Shown here piece after piece: positions 1-10,942 of a stretch of DNA of 64,000 nt; the first letter of the stretch is position 1; every line of letters starts with the position of its first letter. The stretch spans positions 1-64,000 of the forward strand of contig NW_025955096.1 of the NCBI RefSeq assembly GCF_022376445.1, read 5' to 3'. The notes below the pieces were generated by a model, which was given only the letters and a program-made list of their open reading frames with translations, had not been told where the DNA came from and did not search any database. The DNA comes from Fomitopsis serialis. Lineage: Eukaryota; Basidiomycota; Agaricomycetes; Polyporales; Fomitopsidaceae. A program made the position numbers and the translations under genes.

Positions 1-316
1 CGGACAGGCCAATGCGCTTTGCGGACATCCCGTGGCCCGTTCTACCTCCTGAACTCTCCGGTCGGAGAACGAAGGAACTGACCATGGACGACCTCACCGT
101 TGAGACGATCTCCGCGTTCTTGTTGATACAGGACGACTCCGAGGCTGGGAAGAAGGACGGAAGGACAAGCTTCGGGAAACGATGCTGCGCTTTCACCCGG
201 ACAAATTCGAGGGCCGGATATTGAAGCTTGTCGCGGAAGATGAGCGGGAGACTGTTATGGAGGCGGTGGGCATCGTCGTGCGCGTGGTCAGCGGGCTGAT
301 GGGTGACGGGAAGTAG
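1..316 (+). CDS. 3' end of a J-like-domain small hypothetical protein (5' truncated, frame change)
   Basis: The first frame reads through about 160 and includes the stretch IPWPVLP and a short helical segment. From about 161 the reading continues in another frame as KDKLRETMLRFHPDKFEGR, then an acidic helix, ending at TAG 314-316. The RFHPDKFEGR motif resembles the HPDK signature of J-like domains seen in NFKBIL1-type and Agaricomycete hypothetical proteins. The gene starts upstream of the window. The two halves are offset by one frame with no room for a normal intron, so this is a frameshifted copy, a sequence error or an undetected splice. Function is unknown. Confidence 0.5.
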
Positions 317-343
317 TTACGACGGTACGTCCTCCGCGTCTCG

Positions 344-362
344 GTCCCCCCCCCCCCCCCGT
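344..362. repeat. Poly-C homopolymer tract
   Basis: A run of C just downstream of the first gene. Its exact length is likely unreliable in sequencing. The rest of 317-1096 contains no recognisable gene. Confidence 0.7.
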
Positions 363-1096
363 TAGTGAACTCTGTCCTGTACGATCAATATTAGTGTCTG
401 GATGTGCGTCAATCTGATATAGCATCGTTCTGTGGACGCTGTTGAGGTGCTGCTGGATCATCGCGAGGCATTTCGGTGCACAAGCCAGCGTTTCTATCGT
501 ATGACCATGCGAGGCCCTGCGAAGCCTTACTGTTGACGTCTTTCGTCGAACTCTAAATCCTCCAATGTGGTGTCCCGAAGTGCGATATTGGTCTGGCTTG
601 CGATGGCAGCAACATATCACAGTTGAGAACCTTACCAACCACGCAGAAAGGTGTAACTTACATGCACTTCACTAGGTGGAATACATTGTGTCTCAGGTAA
701 TGATGACCTAGCAATGCATGTATTGCTTTGCTCTACTAGTAAGTACAAGCACATAAACATCGTTCATCATCATAGTCTGTAGCAAATAATGACACGGTAG
801 CGAACATAGGCGGTCTTGATGGTTCTGGAGCGAACGCAGAAGAGACGGACAGAACATATTCTAAAGCATGCCTACAAAAGGAACCGGTCGAAAGCGTCGA
901 CAAACAGCGGGCTACCGCCCAGCATCTTTTTCACCGCCGCGGCGCGTCTTGCGGCGCGTCTTGTTGAGGACCTGGTAACACGGGGCGATGCGCTTCCGAG
1001 ACCGCCTTTGGATACTGCTTTGGTAAGGAAGGAATTTGAGGAAAGCGGAGGAGGTCAACAAAAGTGCGTGTTATAGATAGGGATTCAGGACTTGTA

Positions 1097-2406
1097 TTAC
1101 TCACCGCTGGTCCTTGCACGACCGACTCGGACGAATTCCTCGAGCGGACTGTGAGAGCGACTATGTATGATTTTGCTGACCGGCCTTGAGTAACTTCTGG
1201 CGAACGCGTCCCACACCGTTCGGGTGAACTTGACTTCGATGTCCGCCTGTGCGACCCGCGGGACCGTCTTGAATATGGGCCACCAGCCCGAGGTCCTCGG
1301 GAATCCATCGTCAAGTTCCTCCGGACTGAGCATGTCCGTGAAATCGTTATAATCCGGCTCGATCAGGATTTCCAGACGTCGCAGGTTCGGATTCGACGCC
1401 AGGCTGAGAGCCAGCTCATCGACTGTTGTGCAGCCTGGAATGGTGGAATGAAAATGATGTTGCATTTGGCGTGAGTGAAACTTGGCGACGTACCTCGGCC
1501 TCGAGCACAAACCAACTGTAGGGTCTCCAGAGAGGGTCCGATCGCTTGCAGAAGTTGAATCCACATCTGGCTTACTGGACCGGTGACCTCTGTAACGGCT
1601 AGGTCCGTTATGCCCTCACAGCATACCGGACCAGCCATTACAAGCCAGGCTACGAGAGCAGCCGATAGAATGAAGTCTAGTCGGCGGAGCTCGAGCCGCC
1701 GGAGCTGGAGGGTACATTTCTGCCGTTGCATAGATTGCGCGAGAGTCGTTGGGGAAGGCGGACGAGATGCTACGCATTTTCCGTCGCGCAGAATCAATGT
1801 GTGCAGTCGTGGACATGCAACGATGATGCGGCGCAGTTCGCCGAAGCTTTCTAGGGCGAAGGAGGAGAGCTCCAGGCTGAGAATGTGCCTGAATAGATGT
1901 AGATTCCTAGCAAAACTGGAGTGCATGTGGGGCCGTATGCATCCGTGGAAGACAAGGCTGCGCACGGCCGGCATGCGAGTCGCAAGAGTCAAAGGTACGG
2001 CATCGTAGTAGGAGGCTTTCGAGTCCCCATCGTCCTGGTGTATCCGGAGCGTTGTAGTGTTATCAAGTCTCCGCTTCATCCGCCCGCTGGCCAGGGAGGT
2101 GTCGAGTAGAAGGTTGAGGCCCCGTCGACTACGGATGCAGAGGTCCGGGTAGCGGATATATCCGAAATGTTCGTACCAGTCTCTGCAGACGAGTGCGACT
2201 GACGAGCGATCAACTTCAGAATCGAGGTTGTCCACGATGTTGTATAATACGTCGAGAGAAACTCGTTCTGAGAGACGTCGCGGGAGAGGGAATAAGATGT
2301 ATCTGCTGGGGATGGGAGCCCAGTAGTATAAATCCCAGTCTACGTTGCCGTGTATGCCATGCGCCACGTCAGAGGCGTAAGCAGAGGTCGGATCAAGAGT
2401 ATCCAT
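1097..2406 (-). CDS. F-box-like protein, family member 1
   Basis: Two exons: 2406-1494 and 1434-1097, with a 59-bp intron. The product is about 416 aa. After a DWDLYYWAPIPS-type leader comes an F-box-like helix pair (RVSLDVLYNIVDNLDSEVD, then SSVALVCRDWY), followed by leucine-rich segments (LVFHGCIRP, LRRIIVACPRLHTLILRDG, LRRLELRRLD) like the LRR-like tails of Agaricomycete F-box proteins. Such proteins normally recruit substrates to SCF ubiquitin ligases, which is inferred here. It is clearly related to the genes at 10943 and 21125 but more diverged, inverted, and without shared flanks. The C-terminus ends early at GRARTSGE. A possible further splice (donor GTGAGT just at the stop) could extend it toward 931, so the 3' end is uncertain. 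Confidence 0.7.
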
Positions 2407-3994
2407 GGTTTGCTGTGAGTGACTTCGGACAATTTAGTGTGGGTCTGCCGCCGTAAGAGGAGAACTACTCACTCAGGAACCGGGAAGAAAGCCAGAGCTA
2501 CTAGTGCCTTGTCAAGATATTGCAAGCCAAGGCGAACGAGGTGAATTTCGACTACACAGGAGCCTCGCTGACAGCACAAGGGTCGGTGAACCTCGTCGAA
2601 GTGACACGTATTTCGCTGGCCTACTAGCTTGAGATACACCAGAGTCGGCCAACTTACGCATTCAGATCAGTGATGTTTGTTTACGAGGATGAATTCCTCA
2701 CCGGTTCCGATTGATGCGTCTACCTGGGGATTAGAGAGAGGAGCAGGGTGACTCGAAGGAAAGAGTGTAGACCAAAGGTCGTTGGGTTGCAAGGTCAAGC
2801 GCACGACTCGGACCTATGACATGTATATCATGGGATACCCGAGAAGACATGACAGGGCAGTGCACTGGCATATGCCACGGTCGTCAATGTGCTTCTACGG
2901 ACGACGTAACAGAACAAGTAAGTACTCACTACATAGTGCTGTCACTGTCAACGCCATGACATGTGCCAGTGCGCCTTTCTCAGGCCTCATCTTGTATTTA
3001 CCGCACGAACAAGGCCCGCGTAATAAGGTACTAGTCGAGCGCGACTGCCTTGGGGGTTATTTAAAGAGTCCCCTCCAAACAGTGGAGCACTTACCAGTTA
3101 CCAACAGGGGGCCCTGAATCGGAACCGTGACATCTCCGAGTCATGTCGGCGGAGGAATCGATCGTCTTATACTCTGCAGTTCCATTCTTCGCACTGCATC
3201 TTTCCAGCCGAAGCATAGAAGTGACACAACCTACCCTTGTCCGAGATGCCGTACGGAATGCAACGCCTTCGTAAAGCCGCAGGGGCTGCTGCGCTACTAG
3301 TAGTGCCCCAGCGGCCGGCGGTGGCACGCTGCTGTTCCAACCCCAACACGCGCTTGAATGTGCCCTTCTTCATTATTTGCATCCACATAAGTTAGGAGTA
3401 AGCCATACGTCTTGCCAATTTTGTCTGTACTCGCACCTTCATGTCGATTCGCTGACACAGGCTGCGCGTATACCCTCTGAATCGTCCGCTCGCCACCTCG
3501 ACTCGTTCACCAGCCTCGAACCTCCAGTATCCCCAGCTCGCTGAATGCTTTCCTAAACATACATACGTCCAGTCCCGCACTCCATACTCGCTCGTCTGAT
3601 ACCGCTCGCCACCGCACGCGATTCATGAGATGCTGGCGCGCAATTGAGTCAGTATAGACATGACGTCGAACAAGTGAATCGTCAGACAAGCCAGGTTGTC
3701 CGTACAATGACAATACTGTATAGCCTGTCGATCTACCTTGAATCAGTCAAATAGCCGTCTCCGTGAATGAGATTGATGATTGTGATGAATGCTAGCGTGG
3801 GCGAAACTATCCTACAGAGACCTGAACGCGACAGCGATAACCTGCCAGAAACTACATCACCCTCGACGCGCGCTGATCTTCGCCAGAACGTTCCCGCCTG
3901 CGCTCGTCGGGACCTATGATAGGTATCGACGACGGAGATGGAAGCGAATGCGAGACCGGCGGTGGAGGGTACACGGATGCCATGGAGGTCAAGG
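2407..3994. other. Intergenic stretch without recognisable gene
   Basis: Only short open frames without family motifs, codon structure or plausible splicing. It holds the upstream region of the F-box-like gene and the 3' flank of the coiled-coil gene. No tRNA, transposon or repeat was recognised. Confidence 0.5.
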
Positions 3995-5211
3995 CTAAGT
4001 GCGAGGGCGGGGAGATGATATGGGGCTGCGCACCAGTTGGTATGACAGCCCCAAGAAACGCATGAGGCGATTGACATTTGTGTCTTGCGACTTGGAAATG
4101 TCGGTAAGGTGGTACTCCTTCATCAGCGATTCGATAGACTTGTCTGTCCGCGCACAGAGGCACGATTGAGCTTGCACGCATACTCACTAGGTGAAATAAC
4201 ATTACCTTTCATTCCCAACAAAGTCTGTAGGTCTTTCGGGAAGTCCTTGCTGACCGTCCCGTCGTCCTTGAGGATGATGCGAAGAGGATCGGACAGACCT
4301 CCTGTCCGTATCTGTGCATTCATGCGCCGACTTTCCCTGAGCCCAATAGTAAGTATCCAGCACTGCAGTACACAGGAACGGGACAAAAGCCACTGACGAG
4401 TTATGTAGGTCTCTCTCTACCTCTGCTAGTTCCTGCTTATGGCGAGCGAGTTCAGCAAGCAATTCCGGCCGAATATGCTGAGGGAGCAACGCTTTGACTT
4501 GCTCCGCGACGAGCTCGTCGATCAGGTCAGATACGCCCTGCCCGACTGTGCATACCATTCAGATCTACGTCCAGTATAACAAACGCGGGGGAGAGCACGA
4601 ACCAGCTATCTTGAGGTGTTCAACGACATCCTTCTGGAGAACCTCGGTTTGAAGCGCTGTGCTGATTGCTCGTTCAACGAGTTCGCATATAGCGCAAGAA
4701 ACCGACCTCGGATTCCGGCAAACTCTTTGTCGAGTCTTTCGTCTTCCGCGTCCATCATCTTCCGCAGTCTGCACGGCCGTCAGCGATCACGATCATTCTG
4801 CGCACCAACTCATCTCCGCGCACCTGTTCGTCATCTCCGCTGCCTCCAGTTCCGCGCCTAGCTGGGCGATCGTAGTCATCTGGTCCGCGAAGTCGTCGTA
4901 TGATTCCTGATCGCGGGATGAGCGACAGACAACGATGGCCGTCGACCATTCAGCGAGCAAGAAACATTGAACTTGAAAGAAATACCAACGCCCAAGCGAT
5001 CCAGCGACTTCTTCGCGTCTTCGACGATTTCCGCCGCTGCGAGCGTAGTTATAGTACTCATCGTGCTTGCCGTGCTGTACCTGTTTGACATGTCGGTAGA
5101 TGATGGTGCCGGTTCGGCCTTCGACTGCGACGTCGGATTTGTCTTATCGTCTCGTTTGTTGGGCTTATTTGAGGTGGTCGGGGAATTTGCGGGGTTCTTT
5201 CGAGGCGGCAT
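3995..5211 (-). CDS. Conserved-type hypothetical coiled-coil protein, multi-exon
   Basis: The start is placed at 5211 (MPPRKNPANSPTTSN), giving a Ser/Thr/Lys-rich disordered N-terminus. Several small exons separated by introns of about 45-60 bp follow. Recognisable pieces in order: EIVEDAKKSLDRLG; ESYDDFADQMTTIAQLGAELEAAEM (coiled coil, about 4910-4840); ELVERAISTALQTEVLQKDVVEHL; SDLIDELVAEQVKALLPQHI and ELAEVERDLHNS; then a C-terminal part with DPLRIILKDDGTVSKDFPKDLQTLLGM and IESLMKEYHL, ending LGLSYQLV with stop 3995-3997. The C-terminal block (promise of a D-G-T-V-S...FPKDL motif) resembles lineage-restricted basidiomycete hypotheticals. No enzymatic motif is visible. Exon borders between 4780 and 4600 are uncertain. 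Confidence 0.65.
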
Positions 5212-5693
5212 GTTAATGTTCTTCGTTTGGGATCGTGAGGGTGTGATCAGTCCGACAGAGGATGCAATGAAACTAAAGAGACCGTTCGTATTTGCCGGTG
5301 GCCAGGCCTGCGGGGACATGAACAGAAGGTCATTCTCGCCGAAGCCAGAGACATTTATGTGGCCTCAGGTCTACTCGGCGAGTCATATCCGGCTCACACG
5401 CTCGCAGCCATGCGCAAGCCGCATGGCCCGCGGCGTCTTCCCAAGCGGTAGATGCGAAGACGCAAAATTGCGTTCATTGCCGTGAGTCTGCAACACCCTG
5501 CGCACCTGACGCTCCGATTACCTCGCGAAGTGTCCTGATTGCCTGCAAGACTGAACGCATGCAGCGGTCTAATCTGCGTCTAGATACAACATTACTGATA
5601 AGCGATACAATACCCTTTCCGCTCTCGCGCATTTGTCCGAAGAGTGGCGACAGATGTTACGTACGACAAACAAGCAGAGGTTACCCTTCCGCT

Positions 5694-8600
5694 TCAGAGC
5701 TGCGCCTCGGGCTGAGGTCGCTGCTCTTGGGGATTATGCGACCCCTCTCCCGCGGGCAACTCCGCTGGCGTGTCGCCTGCCGCGGCACTCAGCTGCGCGG
5801 CCATGAGTGCGCGGAATCTCGACCCTTCCCTATTCACCTGTGGGATAACGATCAGGAAGGTCCCCACAAAAGCTGCGGAAACGAGGCTCCTACCAATTGC
5901 CTGTACGTCCCTGCCTCCACAACGTGGCCGTCTGGACATGCGCAAACTCTATCAGCCGTAATACGAGGGCTGGCGATCGCGCTACGGACCTTCGAGGACA
6001 ACGATTTTTTCCGCGCGGGCGATTGTGGACAGGCGATGTGCCACGATAAGGCAGGTCGTTTGTCTGGACCTCAGGATCTTGTCTATCGCGTCATTCACCT
6101 GGGAGATGCGCGCGTCAGTCGGTGTCACCTCGATGAAACCTCGACGTACCCGGTGTTCGGAAGTAGCGTCCAAGGAGCTCGTCGCCTCGTCTAGAGCGAG
6201 GATGGCCGGTTTCTTCAGCAGTGCTCGCGCAATAGCCAGTCGCTGCCTCTGCCCACCGCTCAGGCTGAGACGCCCAACTGCGCGTCTTCGTCAGGGCGCA
6301 TGTTTGCGAAGCCGAAGAGATTACGTACTCTCTGTGTCGAAGCCCTTTGGCATGCCCCAAATGAACTCGCAATTCGCCTCGCGTGCGGCAGCCTCGATTT
6401 GTTCGCGCGTCGCGGTCTCATTGCCGTACGCAATGTTGGAAGCGATGGTGCCAGTGAACAATACGGGATCCTACAGAGACCATAAGTAATCTTCTCTGGG
6501 GTATGTCTTGGCGAATACTGACCTGCGGTACGACCCCCATAATATTGCGCCACGAGGCTGGGTTGAATTCGCGGATGTCTGAGAACGATATACGGTAAGT
6601 GTACATGTCATCATGAGTGCGAGGAATCGCCAGACCTTGACCATCAAAAGTGACTTTGCCCTTGACAGGATCGTAGTACCGCAGCAACAACGCGTTGACC
6701 GATGACTTTCCGCTGCCACTCCGACCCCTGCAATTAGAATCACGTCAGCCAACTCCTCACATACGCACTTTGACGCAGCCGAGGCAACTCACACAAGCGC
6801 GACGCTCTCGCCAACCTTAACCTCAAGCTCGAGGTTCTTCAGAATCTCCACGCCCGGCCGGCTCGGGTATTGGAAGTACACGCCCTCAAAGCGCACAGGA
6901 CCGCGCCGGGTCGGGTCCACTGCCGCACCTGTATACGGCGGGATGGCAGGATGGCGATCCAGGAGCTCGAAGATGCGCTCTCCGGCGCCAACGCCACGCA
7001 TGATCGATGTCTGTGCAAGCTTCGCGTTAGGGTGTGGCTGGAATGCAGGAGCGATAGGAACGTACAAAGAACGATCTGGCAGGGAAGTGAGTGTGTGCGA
7101 AGTACGGAGAGAAGGAAGTACGTACGTAAGCATCTGCAGGCCACTGCCGACATAGACAGTGTACAGCAACAAACTCGTCAAGTCACCGACCGAGATTTGT
7201 CCCTGTGAGACCATTGTTCCGCCTGCGTATAACATCAAGTCAAGCGACGTTCGTTCATGAATCGCGTAGCAACACTGACCAAAACCTAGTAGACCCAGTA
7301 GTGTCACGTTCCCGCTCCATCCCGTACTACCGAAGAAGATCCCAGACGCGATGGCCTCTTTGCGCGCGAGAGCGAGAACGTCTCCGACCTTCTCGTGGAA
7401 CTTCTGTTGTTCATGCGGGACGGCGTTATACGCCTGCACAGTACGCAGTGCCGAGAGTGATTCTTGCGCAACCTGTCACGAGTAGGATGACGTCAGAGAC
7501 TGAAGTTATGTAGATTGCTCAGAGCAAGCACCTTCGTCATTTCGCCTAGGGCCTCTTGCGTCCTCGTGGACAGCCGCTTCAGGTATCTACCGTAGAAGAC
7601 CTACTCGCGCCTAGAATCTAAGGGTGCGCTCGTTCGAGACAATGAAGGGCACGCACGACACCGAGAGATACGGGAGGGACAATCGCAAGCATGAGGAACG
7701 TCAGCTTCGGTGAGATGTAGAACATCGCCCCCACTGTCCTGTGCTCAGCTATATGCGATGCTCATGATCGAAGGAAACCTACAGCCCGCGGAAGACATGA
7801 TTATTGACCGTAAGCCATCCGAGAGGTTCTGGGTCAGACTGTGGATCAGTTGAGCTACTTCCTCCATGACGGAAATGCAAAATGACTGAGAATGTGGCAC
7901 GCATTTCCGTCTTTAGGGCTTGTGCCGCCTTGGCCGGTTATGGACCACTGGGACGAACCAGATGAATGACATTGACATACCTGTCACCAACAACGTTAGA
8001 ATCCACACTTAGCCGACTGAGTACATCTCCTTCTCCACGTTCAACGTATTCAACTTCCTGTTGTAGTGCAGCACCATACATGCGCTCGCGAAGTCGTGCC
8101 ACGATCCGTTGACCTGGAAAGGACATTTAGCATCTCAGCAGACCATTACTGCCCGAAAGGTGTTGACCTGATAACCGCATAAGCATAGCACGTCCCGCAT
8201 TCGCCGCCGCGCCAACGGTGAACATTGCAAACAGCAATGCCGAAGCTGAACCCAGAGTCAGACCGAAAGGTATTTGCTGTATGCACAAGCGATGTATGTT
8301 GTAAGCAAATGCATTTTGAGGAACGGTGCAAGTACCCGGAGCCGCCACCACGGAGGAGAGCCCAAGTCGGCTAGTCGACATGAATCAACCTCGCGGTCCT
8401 TTCAAATGGCGCACGCGCACACCGCGTAGGTTGCTGGTGCGAAGGAGCTCCGCCTGTACGCAGTTTACTGCTGAAAGCTCACACGCCATACAACAAGTGT
8501 CGCAGGTACCGCTTACTCCGAAGAGTTCTCATCCGCGGCGAATGGCTCGGGGATCTGCAATGTATGACGCACCGGCAGTGGAGACGTGAAGAAGTCGATG

Positions 8601-9022
8601 AGTCGTCCAACCGTGAACGGTATACTCATCGAGACTGAGCTCGAGATGACTAGCAGCCCTATAGAGATTGCGAGCGGCTTGCGCTCGGGCTTTGCGAGCG
8701 CGACAATCTTGCGGAAGGATGAGGCGGTCTTGCCTGATTCCGCAAGCGACGCGGGCAGGACGCGCGAGAGGACCGAGGGGTTCGGCGCAGGAGGTTCGGT
8801 GGGTAATGGAGGTGGTGATTGCGGTTTCTTTGAAGGAGAGTCCGACTGCGATGGTGTTGAGGTGTTGTTCGTCGACGGAGATGTCGGAGAGGATTGAGAC
8901 GTGGTGAGCAACCTCTGCGCGAATGCAGCCCGGCATGGTAGTCGCATTGGTGGTCTTGCCGCTGTCGGCTGCAGCATCCTCACCACCGACCGCGTCCTCA
9001 GCGGCCCACAGATTCCGAGCAT
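5694..9022 (-). CDS. MDL1: Mitochondrial ABC half-transporter, MDL1/ABCB10 type
   Basis: A many-exon gene read from 9022 ([16 protein letters not shown]). An Arg/Ser-rich presequence of about 130 residues suits mitochondrial import. The transmembrane domain follows with [34 protein letters not shown] and [17 protein letters not shown], then the loop [22 protein letters not shown]. The nucleotide-binding domain has Walker [10 protein letters not shown] (exon near 6720), a Q-loop near NIMGVVPQ, signature [16 protein letters not shown], Walker [15 protein letters not shown] and the H-loop [19 protein letters not shown]. Apparent interruptions in the NBD resolve as short introns, for example a 48-bp one between LDATSEHR and VNDAIDK. 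The C-terminus ends PQPEAQL. Intron 1 (8277-8572) is long at about 296 bp. Yeast Mdl1 exports peptides from the matrix. The gene appears intact, and it diverges from GEP4 across a 298-bp promoter region. Confidence 0.88.
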
Positions 9023-9320
9023 CGCGACGAGCGACGACGGGAGAAACGAGGAGTGTCTGGAGTGGTGGGCGTGCAGGCGAGAGTGGGACGAGGGGAGGTC
9101 AGTTATGCACGGGAAGTCACGTGGGTCCATACGTCGTTTTCCGGCAGGCATCCCGCGTCGACCGGAAGTCCTCCCCACCTTCTGCCTCTGCCAGCACGCT
9201 CAATTTCCGACATCCCGGGAAATAGGTTAGATGTTCGGAGGATAGGTCAGCTGGAGGGTACACATTAGGACACGCGATCAGCAGAGCAGCCGCAGCAGAA
9301 GACGCGACTGGTTGGGAAAC
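9023..9320. promoter_or_regulatory. Shared divergent promoter region of MDL1-type and GEP4 genes
   Basis: 298 bp separate the two divergent start codons, both encoding mitochondrial inner-membrane functions. The segment around 9102-9247 is copied at 20366-20530. It contains GGAAGTCACGTGG, including the palindromic core CACGTG (9118-9123), a possible bHLH-type E-box, which is conserved in the copy. No TATA box is evident. Confidence 0.55.
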
Positions 9321-10400
9321 ATGCCGCTCAATATTCCGGGCACGCTAGTACCTCTCCACCTTCTCATCAATCCGAGGTTGATCGTCCCGCAGATGATTGT
9401 GAAAGGTCTGGGAATCTGGTTGCTTTGCGGGAATGCACTGGTCTTATTGACAGCGCGTTTCTAGCAAGATATTCGCCAGCTTGACTTCCCCGAGCTGCGT
9501 CGCGCGGGGTACCGAGGTGCTGTGTTCGACAAGGACAACTGTCTTGTGAGTGTAACCTGCTTCCACAACGACAGTTGGCTGGAAGGCATAAAACTACAGA
9601 CTCCTCCACATCGAGACACCCTCGTTCCGGATCTCAAGGTGCGTCACGCATGAGTCCGGACAGCTTTATTGCCTGCTCACCTCTTCGACGATTCTATAGG
9701 ATGCTTGGAACGAATGCCGCAAAACCTTCGGGCCTCAAAACGTGCTCATTGTCAGCAACTCCGCTGGCTCGCATCTGGACGCAGGCGAGATCCAGGTATT
9801 CCTCTACGTTTTCCGTTCCCTCCGAGACTCAGCGTATGCTTGCAGGCCGAGTCCGTATCACATCACCTCTCTGTCCCAGTCCTCCGCCACACTTCCCTCA
9901 AACCATCCTACTCATGTATAGCTTCCATCCGCGCATATTTCGCTTCCCTCCCTCGACCCATTCGCGACGAGGAACTAGTCGTCGTCGGCGATCGCATATT
10001 CACGGATACCGTCATGGCCAACCGTATGGCTCGCCACGAGCGGGTATCACAGCCCAGCGCCCCTTCAATCGCGGACGAGCAGCCAGACTCAGTCGATAGC
10101 CCCAGCAAGGAACTCGACGTCTTCGCTCCTCCGACTTCCTCGTTGCGCGTGCGAGTGGGCCCGTTAGCGATTCTGACGACCACAGTGTGGGAGCGCGACA
10201 GCCCGATCTTGCGTCGGCTGGAGATGCAGTTCTTGAGGGGCGTCGAGCGGTGGGTGCTCAGCGAGGGCCGGGGAGCGGCGCGTGATTGGACGAGTGTGCG
10301 CTACGGGAGATTCTTCAAGGAGCTAGCGATGCCGGAGGTGCTGCGGAGAGAGAAGCCTGGCTTTGTGAGAAGGATGCTGAGGCGGTGGAGGGGAGAATGA
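9321..10400 (+). CDS. GEP4: Mitochondrial phosphatidylglycerophosphatase, GEP4 family
   Basis: Five exons: 9321-9405, 9469-9545, 9600-9638, 9700-9795 and 9846-10400. They join in frame to 283 aa. GEP4 is the HAD-superfamily phosphatase that converts phosphatidylglycerophosphate to phosphatidylglycerol in cardiolipin synthesis on the matrix side of the inner membrane. The nucleophile motif is FDKDNCL (DxD, about residue 50), motif II is VLIVSNSAG, the Lys-containing stretch is near SVPVLRHTSLKPS, and the acidic motif is VVVGDRIFTD. The N-terminus (NIPGTLVPLHLLINPRLIVP) and length are typical of fungal GEP4. The C-terminal extension is basic. Its last part and 3' flank were copied into the repeat at 20530. 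Confidence 0.9.
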
Positions 10401-10942
10401 GGTCCGTGCTTCTGGTCCACTGCGGACTAGCCACTGAGCGGCATGACTGATCCATGACATTAGGACTTGCGCGGTGCAAGGCGATGTATTATGTCTAAGC
10501 ACCGTGGCTATATCTGCGGGTAATAGAGGATTCCCTGCGCCCATGCGTCGCTTGTCGTCGACAGAGTTCTGTCATGCCTGGCTTCTCTATACAAAAGACG
10601 CAAACAGCCACCGGGGGAGGTGTATCTTATAGCAAGATTCAGAGCTTTCTGTGGTCGTAGATCCGTTCGTATGGAACTCCATCTATAAGTGTTATCGCAG
10701 AATGCTGTGAAGCCATCGACTCGCTTCTGTGCCCCTTCGTGTTCTACGTATGCCGCGCCACGGTACCCTTCACGTAAAATACGGAAGCGCAGCGCCCCTC
10801 AAGCCGCTAAATAGCTGGTAGGAAAACCGCGAGCAAGCCCGTGGACCTCCTATTCAAGACGCGAACAGGTTTGTTTGTTTCTTGCATATGCTGGCAATAG
10901 TGACGAGACCAACATCTACTTAGACATCATCGCCCGTCGGCC

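Noticed and set aside
5559..6194. 211-codon open frame on the plus strand
   Set aside because: It runs antisense through the NBD exons of the ABC transporter, whose motifs and introns are well formed on the minus strand.
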